A stretch of 64,000 nt of DNA. Origin: Pigmentiphaga humi (lineage in GTDB: Bacteria; Pseudomonadota; Gammaproteobacteria; Burkholderiales; Burkholderiaceae_B). The stretch is from NCBI RefSeq assembly GCF_900606115.1, contig NZ_UWPJ01000008.1, positions 1 to 64,000 of the forward strand, written 5' to 3'. The notes below the pieces were generated by a model. That model did no database searches, was not told the origin of the DNA, and saw only the letters and a list, made by a program, of their open reading frames with translations. Positions 36,733 to 44,694 of this stretch are shown here, piece after piece. A program made the position numbers and the translations under genes. Every line of letters begins with the position of its first letter. Position 1 is the first letter of the stretch.

Positions 36733-37743
36733 TTGTCCGTGCCATGCCATCCCCTGTCGCGCCGCCTGTATTCGGCGCTCGTGCTGCCCCTGACGCCGGA
36801 ACTCGGCATCGACGAACCCGGCCTGCGCCGCCTGGTCCAGCACTATCTCCAGCCGCGCTTCGCCGCCGAGGGCGGATTGATCGCCAATCCTGAAGCCGGC
36901 GAGATCTTCTATCTCACCCGCGAGGAAAAGCGGCGTGTCCTTGAGATCGTACTGGAGGAAGCGGGCGGCAAGATCCCGGTACTCGCGGGAACCTTCGCCT
37001 GGACCACGGAAGAGACGATAGCGACCGCGCGCGATGCCAAGGCGGTGGGCGCCCAGGGAATTTTCGTAGTGCCGCCCGCGGGATCGATGGATGTGTCGCT
37101 GTGCTGGGATTCGGTGCGCTATCCCGAAGTCTGGCTGGACCAGATCCAGGCCCAGGACCGCGCCGTGGACCTGCCCATCTTCACCCACCCCATCACCAAC
37201 GTATCGCAGCCCTGGGGACTGGGCCTGCCGCTCGAGCCCACGCTGAAGTTCTGCCGCGAAGTGCCGAACATCGTCGGCTGGAAGACCACCTACGCCTACC
37301 AGGGGCACCGCATCCTGGCCCGCGCAATGCGGGAACACGCGCCGTCGGTCGCCCTGCTGTGCTCCAGCGCCCACTTGTTCCACGAATACCTGGCCACCGG
37401 GAACTTCGACGGAACGATCAGCGGCTCGTGGAACTACGCGCTCGAACCCATGCTGGACCACATCGACGCCATGCGCGCCAACGACCTCGTGGCGGCGCGG
37501 AACATCTGGGACGCCGGGCTGGCGCGCCTGCACGAGTACGTCTATGCCGAACTGGGCCGGCTGCACGTCCGCTACAAGATCGCCACCTGGCTGCGCGGGC
37601 TCATCGACTCGCCGCGCATGCGCCCGCCCATGCCCGCTCCGCGCGCCGAAGAAATACGCCGCATCGGGCAACTGCTGCGCGGCGCCGGCATCGAGCTCGC
37701 GCACGACCTGGAGCAGGCCGTCGCGCAAGGGAGCGCCTCATGA
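36733..37743 (+). CDS. Atypical DHDPS/NAL-family Schiff-base aldolase
   Basis: A 336-residue TIM-barrel protein of the dihydrodipicolinate synthase/N-acetylneuraminate lyase family. The Schiff-base lysine is Lys184 in IVGWKTT. Two usual active-site features differ: the YNxP tyrosine is Phe150 (IFTHP), and the GTTGE phosphate/carboxylate loop reads ANPEAGE. It is therefore unlikely to make dihydrodipicolinate; a hydratase, aldolase or lyase acting on a ring-cleavage product fits better. The start is TTG at 36733 with GGAG six bases before. The stop overlaps the next gene by ATGA. Confidence 0.75.
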   Translation: MSVPCHPLSRRLYSALVLPLTPELGIDEPGLRRLVQHYLQPRFAAEGGLIANPEAGEIFYLTREEKRRVLEIVLEEAGGKIPVLAGTFAWTTEETIATARDAKAVGAQGIFVVPPAGSMDVSLCWDSVRYPEVWLDQIQAQDRAVDLPIFTHPITNVSQPWGLGLPLEPTLKFCREVPNIVGWKTTYAYQGHRILARAMREHAPSVALLCSSAHLFHEYLATGNFDGTISGSWNYALEPMLDHIDAMRANDLVAARNIWDAGLARLHEYVYAELGRLHVRYKIATWLRGLIDSPRMRPPMPAPRAEEIRRIGQLLRGAGIELAHDLEQAVAQGSAS

Positions 37744-38759
37744 CCGCCGCCAAACGACACGCTGCGCCGGCCAGGCCCGGCCGGCGCGCATGCCTGGGAT
37801 GGACGGCCTGCGCCGCAGCGCTGCTGGCCGCGGCGCTGCCCGCCTCCGCCGTGCATGCCCAGGAGTATCCCGCCAAGCCGGTCAGGATCATCGTGCCGTT
37901 CCCGCCGGGCGGTTCGACCGACGTCGCCGCGCGCATTCTTGCCGCCAAGCTCGCGGAGAGCTTCCGCCAGCCGGTCTATGTCGAAAACAAGCCGGGCGCC
38001 GGCACCACCATCGGCGCCGCCTATGTCGCCTCGGCCGCGCCCGACGGCTATACGCTCTACATGACCGGACCGGTGACGCACGCCAGTTCCCAGGCCCTCT
38101 ACAAGAAGCTGTCCTACGACGCGCTGCGCAGCTTCGCCCCGGTCGGCAACATCACCGCATCGCCCTTCATCGTCGTCGTCCATCCCAGCTCGCCGGCCAA
38201 GACCTTGAACGACCTCATCACGGCCGCCCGCAAGCAGCCCGGGCGCCTGAGCTATGCATCGAGCGGCAACGGCGCGGCCCCGCACCTGGCCACCGAGATC
38301 ATCGCCAAGGCCGCCAAAGTGGACTTCACCCACATTCCGTTCAAGGGCGTCGGGCCCGCCCTGGTCGCTCTGCTGGGCAACCAGGTGGATTTCATGATTT
38401 CCGACGTCGCCGTCATGCCGCAGATACGCGAAGGCAAGCTGCGGGCGCTGGCGCTGACAACCGCCGAGGCCTCGCCGCTGGTGCCCGGCGTGCCCTCGAT
38501 GGCCCAGGCCGGCGTGCCCAACGTCGACCTGGGGGCCAGCCTGGCCGTATTCGCGCCGGCGGGCACGCCCGCCCCGGTGGTCGCGCGCATCAATGCCACG
38601 ATGAACCGGGTCCTGGAAGACGCCGACATCCGGCAGAAGTTCGAAGCGCAGGGATTCGAGGTCAAGACCGGCACGCCCGAAGACCTCGGCCGCCTGATGG
38701 CCCAGGAGATCCAGCGCTACGGCGAGATCGTGCGTCAAACCGGCATCAGCATCGATTGA
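37740..38759 (+). CDS. Bug/TctC-family periplasmic binding protein
   Basis: A 339-residue protein with an Arg-rich N-terminus and signal peptide cut at VHAQEYP. It has YPAKPVRIIVPFPPGGSTDVAARILAAKL, VYVENKPGAGTTIGAAYVA and LSYDALRSFAPVGNI. Its ATG overlaps the aldolase stop, so the two are translationally coupled. It is the first of three Bug genes in this operon. Confidence 0.9.
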   Translation: MTAAKRHAAPARPGRRACLGWTACAAALLAAALPASAVHAQEYPAKPVRIIVPFPPGGSTDVAARILAAKLAESFRQPVYVENKPGAGTTIGAAYVASAAPDGYTLYMTGPVTHASSQALYKKLSYDALRSFAPVGNITASPFIVVVHPSSPAKTLNDLITAARKQPGRLSYASSGNGAAPHLATEIIAKAAKVDFTHIPFKGVGPALVALLGNQVDFMISDVAVMPQIREGKLRALALTTAEASPLVPGVPSMAQAGVPNVDLGASLAVFAPAGTPAPVVARINATMNRVLEDADIRQKFEAQGFEVKTGTPEDLGRLMAQEIQRYGEIVRQTGISID

Positions 38760-38776
38760 CAATCAAGGAGAAGACA

Positions 38777-39382
38777 TTGAACGACGACCTGAAAAACGAA
38801 CTCGAGATCAGGCAGATGGTCGAGCGCTGGGCAGTATGGCGCGACGCCGGGGATTGGGAGCGCTTCGCCACGGTCTGGCACCCCGAAGGCGTGATGATGG
38901 CGACCTGGTTCCAGGGCCCGTTCGCCGAGTTCATCCGCGTCACGCAGGAAGGCTGGGACAAGGGCGTGAGCATCCTGCACTTCCTGGGCGGCACGACCGT
39001 CGAGATCCAGGGCGACCGGGCCGTCGCGCAGACCAAGATGACCATCTCCCAGCGCGGCCCGATCGAAGGCGTGGCCTGCGACGTCGTCTGCACCGGCCGC
39101 TTCTACGACTTCGTCGTGCGCCACGAGGGTAGCTGGAAGCTGCTGCACCGGCAGCCCATCTACGAAAAAGACCGCATCGACCCGGTCGATCCTGCCGCCA
39201 CGCTGGCGCTGGACCAGGAAGAACTGGCCCGCATGCCGGTAGGCTACCGCCACCTCGCCTACATCCAGACGCGCATCGGCTACCGCGTCAAGATGGACAT
39301 GCCCATGCTCCAGGGCCCTGAAGTGCAGGCGCTGTACCGGCGCGGCGCCCAATGGCTGGCGGGCGGTCCGCTGGAACGCTGA
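38777..39382 (+). CDS. NTF2/SnoaL-like protein of unknown function
   Basis: A 201-residue protein with the SnoaL-like alpha+beta barrel pattern: ELEIRQMVERWAVWRDAGDWERFATVWHPEGVMMATWFQGPFAEF, then alternating strands with GWKLLHRQPIYEKD-type spacing. Members of this fold include ring-hydroxylating dioxygenase beta subunits, isomerases and dehydratases; the catalytic type cannot be chosen from sequence. The start is TTG at 38777 with AAGGAG six bases before. It lies 17 bases after one Bug gene and 16 before another. Confidence 0.75.
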   Translation: MNDDLKNELEIRQMVERWAVWRDAGDWERFATVWHPEGVMMATWFQGPFAEFIRVTQEGWDKGVSILHFLGGTTVEIQGDRAVAQTKMTISQRGPIEGVACDVVCTGRFYDFVVRHEGSWKLLHRQPIYEKDRIDPVDPAATLALDQEELARMPVGYRHLAYIQTRIGYRVKMDMPMLQGPEVQALYRRGAQWLAGGPLER

Positions 39383-39398
39383 ACCAAGGAGACGCGAC

Positions 39399-40385
39399 AT
39401 GACAACCCTCGCCTGCCTGCCGCGGCGCCGCGCGCTGCTGGCCACCCTCCTCGCCGCCGCCGCGCCCTGGTCCGCTCCCGTGGCCGCCGCGTGGCCGGAG
39501 CGGCCCGTCACCATCGTGGTGCCCTATACGCCGGGCACCAGCATGGACACCCTGGCCCGCACCCTCGGCCCCAAGCTCTCGCAGAAGCTGGGCCAGCCCG
39601 TCATCGTGGAAAACCGTCCCGGCGCCAGCGGCAACATCGGCACCGGCTTCGTGGCCAATGCGGCGCCGGACGGACACACGCTGCTGATGACGGTCAGCAC
39701 GTTCGTGATGAACCCCAGCCTGTTCAAGAGCGTGCCCTACGACCCGCTCAAGAGCTTCGCCCCCGTCGGCCGGGTGGCCGTCGGCACGCTGGTGTTCGCG
39801 GTCAACCCCGATTTCCCCGCCACGACGCTGGCGCAGGCCATCCAGGCCTTCCGCGACCGCCCCGGCCACTACGCCTACGCCTCGCCCGGCAACGGCACCC
39901 CGCAGCACCTGGCCATGGAGCTGTTCAAGCTGCACACGGGCGTCGACCTCATGCACGTGCCTTACAGCGGCTCGGCGGGCGCCGTCACCGACCTGCTCGG
40001 CGGCCAGGTCCAGGCCATGATCCTGCCGGCCAACACGGCGCTGGGACACAAGCAGGCGGGCAAGCTGCGCGTGCTGGCCACCACCCAGGAAAAGCGGATC
40101 GAAGTCATGCCCGACGTGCCCACGCTTGCCGAACAAGGCGTGCGCGGCGCCGAGGTCGACCTGTGGTTCGGCATGCTCGCTCCCAAGAGCACGCCGCAGG
40201 CCGTCGTGGCGCGCCTGAACCGCGAGGTCAACGAGATCCTCGCCATGCCCGAGATCAGGCAAAGCCTGGACAAGCAAGGGCTGATCGTGGCTCCCGGCAC
40301 GCCCGAGGCATTCGGCGAACTGGTGGCCGACGAGTACGCACGCTGGGCCCAAGTGATCAAGAAAGCCCGCATCACCGCTGATTGA
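39399..40385 (+). CDS. Bug/TctC-family periplasmic binding protein
   Basis: A 328-residue protein with an Arg-Arg-containing signal peptide (LPRRRALLATLLAAAAPWSAPVAAAW). It has PVTIVVPYTPGTSMDTLARTLGPKL, VIVENRPGASGNIGTGFVANA and VPYDPLKSFAPVGRV. The second Bug gene of the operon. It resembles the copy at 42756 (shared GNGTPQHLAMEL/GKGTPQHLAMEI region) more than the one at 37740. Confidence 0.9.
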   Translation: MTTLACLPRRRALLATLLAAAAPWSAPVAAAWPERPVTIVVPYTPGTSMDTLARTLGPKLSQKLGQPVIVENRPGASGNIGTGFVANAAPDGHTLLMTVSTFVMNPSLFKSVPYDPLKSFAPVGRVAVGTLVFAVNPDFPATTLAQAIQAFRDRPGHYAYASPGNGTPQHLAMELFKLHTGVDLMHVPYSGSAGAVTDLLGGQVQAMILPANTALGHKQAGKLRVLATTQEKRIEVMPDVPTLAEQGVRGAEVDLWFGMLAPKSTPQAVVARLNREVNEILAMPEIRQSLDKQGLIVAPGTPEAFGELVADEYARWAQVIKKARITAD

Positions 40386-40389
40386 GACT

Positions 40390-40465
40390 GCCCCCCTGCG
40401 CGCTGACGCGCGCCCCCCCCCCGGGGGCGGTGCTGGCGGGCCGGCAAAGCCGGATCCGCGGCACC
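40390..40465 (+). repeat. Dispersed GC-rich repeat within the aldolase operon
   Basis: A C-run, TGCGCGCTGACGCGCGCC, a longer C-run (C10) meeting G5, GGTGCTGGCGGGCCGGCAAAGCCGGATCCGCGG in order (shown here as parts of one copy). It separates the second Bug gene from the FAD monooxygenase and lies just before the monooxygenase translation start signals. Confidence 0.75.
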
Positions 40466-40481
40466 CTGGAGGCAGGACGCC

Positions 40482-40496
40482 ATGAATAACGTGTAA
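40482..40496 (+). CDS. Four-codon ORF coupled to the monooxygenase start
   Basis: ATG-AAT-AAC-GTG-TAA with a strong GGAGG at 40468-40472 nine bases before its ATG. Its stop overlaps the monooxygenase ATG as TAATG. The monooxygenase itself has no good ribosome site, so ribosomes may start here and restart on the larger gene. The peptide MNNV is too short to have an obvious function. Confidence 0.45.
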   Translation: MNNV

Positions 40497-41707
40497 TGAA
40501 GATGAACAAACATCCCCTGACCATCATCGTCGGCGCCGGCATCGGCGGTCTGACGGCCGCCGCCTGCCTGCTCAAGCGCGGGCTTCCCGTGCGCGTGTTC
40601 GAGCAGGCGCCCACGCTGGGCGAAGTCGGCGCCGGCATACAGTCCAGTGCCAATGCCGTAAAAGTGCTGTACGACCTGGGATTGCGAGAAGAGCTCGAGC
40701 AAACCGTCGTGCGCCCGCAAGCCTTCGAATTCCGGCGCTTCGACACGGCCGAACTCATGCACCGCATTCCGCTCGGACAGGAACACGAGCGGCGCAACGG
40801 CGCCCCCTACTTCCACATCCACCGCGCCGACCTGCACGAGCTGCTGGCCAAGGCGGTGCTGAAGATGGATCCGCATTGCATCGCCCTGGATGCGCGCGCC
40901 ACCGGCTTCGAGGAGGACTCCGACGGCGTCACCCTGCATCTGGCCGACGGCCGCCGCGAAACGGGCGACGTGCTGGTCGGCGCGGACGGCATCAAATCGG
41001 CGATCCGCGCGCAGATCCTCGGCCCGACGCCGGTCAGCTATACCGGCGACGTCGCCTGGCGCGCGGTCATCCCGACCGACCGCCTGCCGGCCGACATCAT
41101 GGACACGGTTTCCACCGTATGGTGCGGCCCCAAGAAGCATGCGGTGATGTACTACCTGCGCGCGCGCAAGCTGATGAACTTCGTGGGCCTGGTGGAACAC
41201 GCCCATCCCGAGAACGAGTCCTGGACCCAGGTCCGCCCATGGGCGGACCTGAAGGCGGATTTCGAGGGATGGCATCCCACCATCCAGACGGTCATCGACG
41301 CCATCGACCGCGACGGCTGCTACCGCTATGCGCTGAACAACCGCGCGCCCGTGGACAACTGGAGCACGGCGCGCGCCACGCTGCTCGGCGATGCCGCCCA
41401 CCCGACCCTGCCCTACCTGGCTTCGGGCGCGGCGATGGCCATCGAGGACGGCGAGATCCTGGCGCGCTGCCTCGCCGCCTGCGACAACGTACCCGATGCG
41501 CTCCAGAGCTACCAGAACAGCCGCATGGACCGCACCGCCGCCGTGGTGCGCGAATCGACCGAGAACCGGGATCTCTACCGCATCGAGGACGAAGACGAGA
41601 TGCGCCGCGCCTTCCATGCCAAGAACATGAGCAAGACCCGGTCGGAATGGCTTTATTCCTACGATCCGCTGACCGTGCCGCTGGCCGGCGCCAAGGAGCA
41701 CACATGA
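40496..41707 (+). CDS. FAD-dependent aromatic monooxygenase, salicylate hydroxylase type
   Basis: A 403-residue class A flavin monooxygenase resembling salicylate 1-hydroxylase and 6-hydroxynicotinate 3-monooxygenase. The FAD site is IIVGAGIGGLTAAACLLKRG, then VGAGIQSSANAVKVLYDLGL, the DG motif VGADGIKSAIRAQILG and the GD motif LLGDAAHPTLPYLASGAAMAIEDGEIL. It would hydroxylate, and may decarboxylate, an aromatic or pyridine carboxylate. ATGs at 40496 and 40502 are both possible. It overlaps the amidohydrolase by ATGA. Confidence 0.87.
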   Translation: MKMNKHPLTIIVGAGIGGLTAAACLLKRGLPVRVFEQAPTLGEVGAGIQSSANAVKVLYDLGLREELEQTVVRPQAFEFRRFDTAELMHRIPLGQEHERRNGAPYFHIHRADLHELLAKAVLKMDPHCIALDARATGFEEDSDGVTLHLADGRRETGDVLVGADGIKSAIRAQILGPTPVSYTGDVAWRAVIPTDRLPADIMDTVSTVWCGPKKHAVMYYLRARKLMNFVGLVEHAHPENESWTQVRPWADLKADFEGWHPTIQTVIDAIDRDGCYRYALNNRAPVDNWSTARATLLGDAAHPTLPYLASGAAMAIEDGEILARCLAACDNVPDALQSYQNSRMDRTAAVVRESTENRDLYRIEDEDEMRRAFHAKNMSKTRSEWLYSYDPLTVPLAGAKEHT

Positions 41708-42726
41708 GAAAAATCGACATCTACAGCCACGTCATGCCGTCGCGGTACCTGGAGATCATGAGAGAGCACTCCAAGGATCCCGGCATCGTCAAGCGGATGA
41801 GCAATCTGCGCATGCTGTGGGACATGGACGCGCGCAAGGACATGCTGTCGCAATGGCCCGAGGTGCAGCAGGTACTGACGCTGGCCCTGCCGCCGCCCGA
41901 GGCGCTGGGCGGCGCCGACGCCTCGCCCGGGTTCGCGCGCGTGGCCAACGACGACATGGCCGCCATCGTCGAACGCAACCCCGACGTGTTCCCGGCCTTC
42001 GTGGCGGCCCTGCCGATGAACAACATCCCCGCCGCGCTGGAGGAAATGGACCGGGCGATCACCCAACTGGGCGCGCGCGGCATCCAGGTCACGACCAGCG
42101 TCAACGGCCGCCCGCTCGACGATCCGGAGTTCTTCCCCGTCTTCCAGCGCGCCACCGAGGTGCACGGCGTGCCGGTCTGGATGCACCCGTTCCGCCCCGC
42201 CTCGCAGGCCGATTACCCCGTCGAGGAGAAGTCCCGGTTCGAGATCTGGCAGGTGCTGGGCTGGCCTTACGCCACGAGCGTGGCCATGGCCCGCATGGTG
42301 TTCTCGCAGATGTTCGACCGTCTGCCGAACCTGCGCGTCATCACGCACCATTGCGGCGCGATGATCCCCTATTTCGGCGGACGCGCCGAAACCCTGTGGG
42401 CGCAGCTGGGCAGCCGCAGCGTCGAGGACGACTACAACGGCCTGCTGGAACGCATGGCCAAAAAGCCCATCGATTACTTCAAGATGTTCTACGCCGACAC
42501 GGTGCTCGGCGGCTCCGCGTCGGCGCTGCGCTGCGGGCTCGACTTCTTCGGCAGCGACAAAGTGGTGTTCGCCAGCGACTGCCCGTTCGACCCCGAGGAA
42601 GGCCCGATGTTCATACGCGAGGGCATCCGCTCGGTCGAATCGCTCGACCTCCCCGAGGACGAGAAAAAGAAGATCTATCTGCTCAACGCGCTCAAGCTGC
42701 TCGGGCTCGAAGAAGACATCAAGTAG
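41704..42726 (+). CDS. ACMSD-family amidohydrolase/decarboxylase
   Basis: A 340-residue TIM-barrel protein of the amidohydrolase-2 group, which includes ACMS decarboxylase, gamma-resorcylate decarboxylase and 5-carboxyvanillate decarboxylase. Metal-site residues expected in the barrel are His161 (WMHPFRP), His216 (ITHHCGAMIPYFGGR) and Asp292 (FASDCPFDPEEGP). The first strand reads YSH (7-9) where ACMSD has HxH, so the first histidine is Tyr7. Its overlap with the monooxygenase suggests sequential steps, such as ring hydroxylation and non-oxidative decarboxylation. Confidence 0.82.
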   Translation: MRKIDIYSHVMPSRYLEIMREHSKDPGIVKRMSNLRMLWDMDARKDMLSQWPEVQQVLTLALPPPEALGGADASPGFARVANDDMAAIVERNPDVFPAFVAALPMNNIPAALEEMDRAITQLGARGIQVTTSVNGRPLDDPEFFPVFQRATEVHGVPVWMHPFRPASQADYPVEEKSRFEIWQVLGWPYATSVAMARMVFSQMFDRLPNLRVITHHCGAMIPYFGGRAETLWAQLGSRSVEDDYNGLLERMAKKPIDYFKMFYADTVLGGSASALRCGLDFFGSDKVVFASDCPFDPEEGPMFIREGIRSVESLDLPEDEKKKIYLLNALKLLGLEEDIK

Positions 42727-42755
42727 CCCCCATCATTCGAGAGAGGAGACACACC

Positions 42756-43727
42756 ATGACATACCGCCGTCGCATGCTGGCCGCCATGCTGCTCGCACTT
42801 CCGTGGGCGACGGGCGCGGCCGACGCCACGTTCGCCACCCGGCCCGTCACCCTCGTCGTGCCGTTCACCGCGGGCTCGGGCATCGACCTGATCGCGCGCA
42901 CCATCGCCCCCAAGCTCAGCGAGAGGCTGAAACAGCCGGTCGTGGTCGAGAACAAGGCGGGCGCCAGCGGCAACATCGGCGCCGACCAGGTCGCCAAGGC
43001 GCCGCCGGACGGCCATACGCTGATGGTGACCGTGAACACCTTCACCATCACGCCGGCCCTGTACAAGACCATGCCCTACGACCCCGTCAAGGATTTCGCC
43101 CCCATCGGCGAAATGGCCGTGGGCAATCTTGCGCTGGTCGTCAACCCTTCCGTCCTGCCCGTAGCCGATTTCGACGCCTTCACCGCCTACATCCGCGCGC
43201 GGCCCGGCAAGCTCAACTACGGCTCGCCCGGCAAGGGGACGCCCCAGCACCTGGCCATGGAGATCCTGAAGAACCATCTCAAGCTCGACATCGTGCACGT
43301 GCCGTACAAAGGGGCGGCCGGCGCCAGCACCGACCTCATGGGCGGGCAGATCCAGATGATGGTGCTGCCGATACATACCGCCCTGCCGCTCGCCGCCACC
43401 GGCAAGGTCCGGATACTGGGAGTCTCGGGACAAAAGCGTTCGGTGCTGGCTCCGGACGTGGCGAGTTTCGGCGAACTGGGCCTGGAAAGCCTGGACATCG
43501 ACATGTACTACTGGCTGGCCGCCCCGGCAGGCACGCCCGCTCCCGTCGTCGCCGAGCTCAACCGCCACGCCACCGCCATCATCGCTCTGCCCGAAGTACG
43601 CGAAACCCTGTTGAAGCAAGGCATGGTGCCGACGCCGAGCACGCCGGAGAAAGTGGCCGGCATGATCGAGCGCGACGTCGCGCGCTGGAAAACCTTCATC
43701 ACGGAAAACGGTATCGTGGCGGACTGA
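42756..43727 (+). CDS. Bug/TctC-family periplasmic binding protein
   Basis: A 323-residue protein with a short signal peptide (RRRMLAAMLLALPWATGAADA). It has PVTLVVPFTAGSGIDLIARTIAPKL, VVVENKAGASGNIGADQVAKA and MPYDPVKDFAPIGEM. GAGAGGAG upstream supports the ATG at 42756. The third Bug gene of the operon, 29 bases after the amidohydrolase. Confidence 0.9.
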   Translation: MTYRRRMLAAMLLALPWATGAADATFATRPVTLVVPFTAGSGIDLIARTIAPKLSERLKQPVVVENKAGASGNIGADQVAKAPPDGHTLMVTVNTFTITPALYKTMPYDPVKDFAPIGEMAVGNLALVVNPSVLPVADFDAFTAYIRARPGKLNYGSPGKGTPQHLAMEILKNHLKLDIVHVPYKGAAGASTDLMGGQIQMMVLPIHTALPLAATGKVRILGVSGQKRSVLAPDVASFGELGLESLDIDMYYWLAAPAGTPAPVVAELNRHATAIIALPEVRETLLKQGMVPTPSTPEKVAGMIERDVARWKTFITENGIVAD

Positions 43728-43752
43728 ACGGATCGTCCGTGGAAGCCCTGCC

Positions 43753-44694
43753 GTGGATCGCCTGACCCAACTCTCCCTGCTGGTGCACATCGCGGACTGC
43801 GGCAGCCTGCGCGGGGCTGCCGCAGCGCTGCAGATATCCCATGCCGCGGCCAACAGAAACCTGCAGGCGCTCGAATCCCGCCTGCAGACCCGGCTGCTCG
43901 ACAGGACGGGCCGCCGGATATCGCTGACCGGCATGGGCCTGGAATTTTCCGAACGCGCACGCGCGATCCTGTCGGACATCGATCTGGCCGAAGAAGCCAC
44001 CCACGCGCTATCGGTGCAGCCCAGGGGACGGCTGCGCGTCAGCGCCACGCACTCGTTCTCGACGCGCCACATCGCGCCGCTGCTGCGCGAATACGCCAAG
44101 CAATGCCCGGAGGTCGTGGTTCACATCGAAGTGGACAATGGCTACACCGATCTCATCGACAAGAACATCGACGTCGCCATCCGGACGCGCGACATCGAAC
44201 CCAACTCCAGCATCACGATGAGGCGCCTGGCGGAAACCGACCGGGTCCTGGCCGCCACGCCGCGCTACCTCGCCAGGCACGGAACGCCCGGATCGGTGGC
44301 CGACCTGCTCCAGCACCGCATCCTGACCTATACGCACTCGTCCAGTCCGGGCGAACTGCATTTCACCCGCGCCGGACAGGTCGAGACGGTCGCGCCGAAG
44401 AACCTGCTGAAGGCCAGCGACAGCCAGATACTGCGCACCGCGGCGCTCGGGCACATGGGCATCGTCGTGCAGCCGACCTACGTCCTCTACGACGAACTCG
44501 CCGCGGGCCGGCTGGTTCCCGTGCTCCAGGAGTGGTCGCTGTCGCCGCTTGCGATCAACCTGGCGTTTCCCAGCCGAAAGTACCGGTCGGGCAAGGTTCG
44601 CGGCTTCGTCGACTGCATCACCGCTCATTTCGAGCGCATGCAGTACGAGCGCCGCTGGAACCGTTTCTCGGCCGACCCCTCCCACGGCGTCTAG
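43753..44694 (+). CDS. LysR-family regulator
   Basis: A 313-residue LysR protein starting at GTG 43753. The helix-turn-helix is LSLLVHIADCGSLRGAAAALQISHAAANRNLQALESRLQTRLLDRTGRRISLTGMGLEF. The C-terminal region with LPTYVLYDEL-like sequence matches the LysR at 50487, so the two are related. It follows the last Bug gene by 25 bases in the same direction. Its stop shares the four bases CTAG (44691-44694) with the stop of the convergent binding-protein gene. Confidence 0.88.
   Translation: MDRLTQLSLLVHIADCGSLRGAAAALQISHAAANRNLQALESRLQTRLLDRTGRRISLTGMGLEFSERARAILSDIDLAEEATHALSVQPRGRLRVSATHSFSTRHIAPLLREYAKQCPEVVVHIEVDNGYTDLIDKNIDVAIRTRDIEPNSSITMRRLAETDRVLAATPRYLARHGTPGSVADLLQHRILTYTHSSSPGELHFTRAGQVETVAPKNLLKASDSQILRTAALGHMGIVVQPTYVLYDELAAGRLVPVLQEWSLSPLAINLAFPSRKYRSGKVRGFVDCITAHFERMQYERRWNRFSADPSHGV

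Noticed and set aside
37544-38776. N-terminal extension of the NTF2-like protein by about 400 residues
   Set aside because: It is a shadow of the aldolase and Bug genes; TTG 38777 has AAGGAG at correct spacing.
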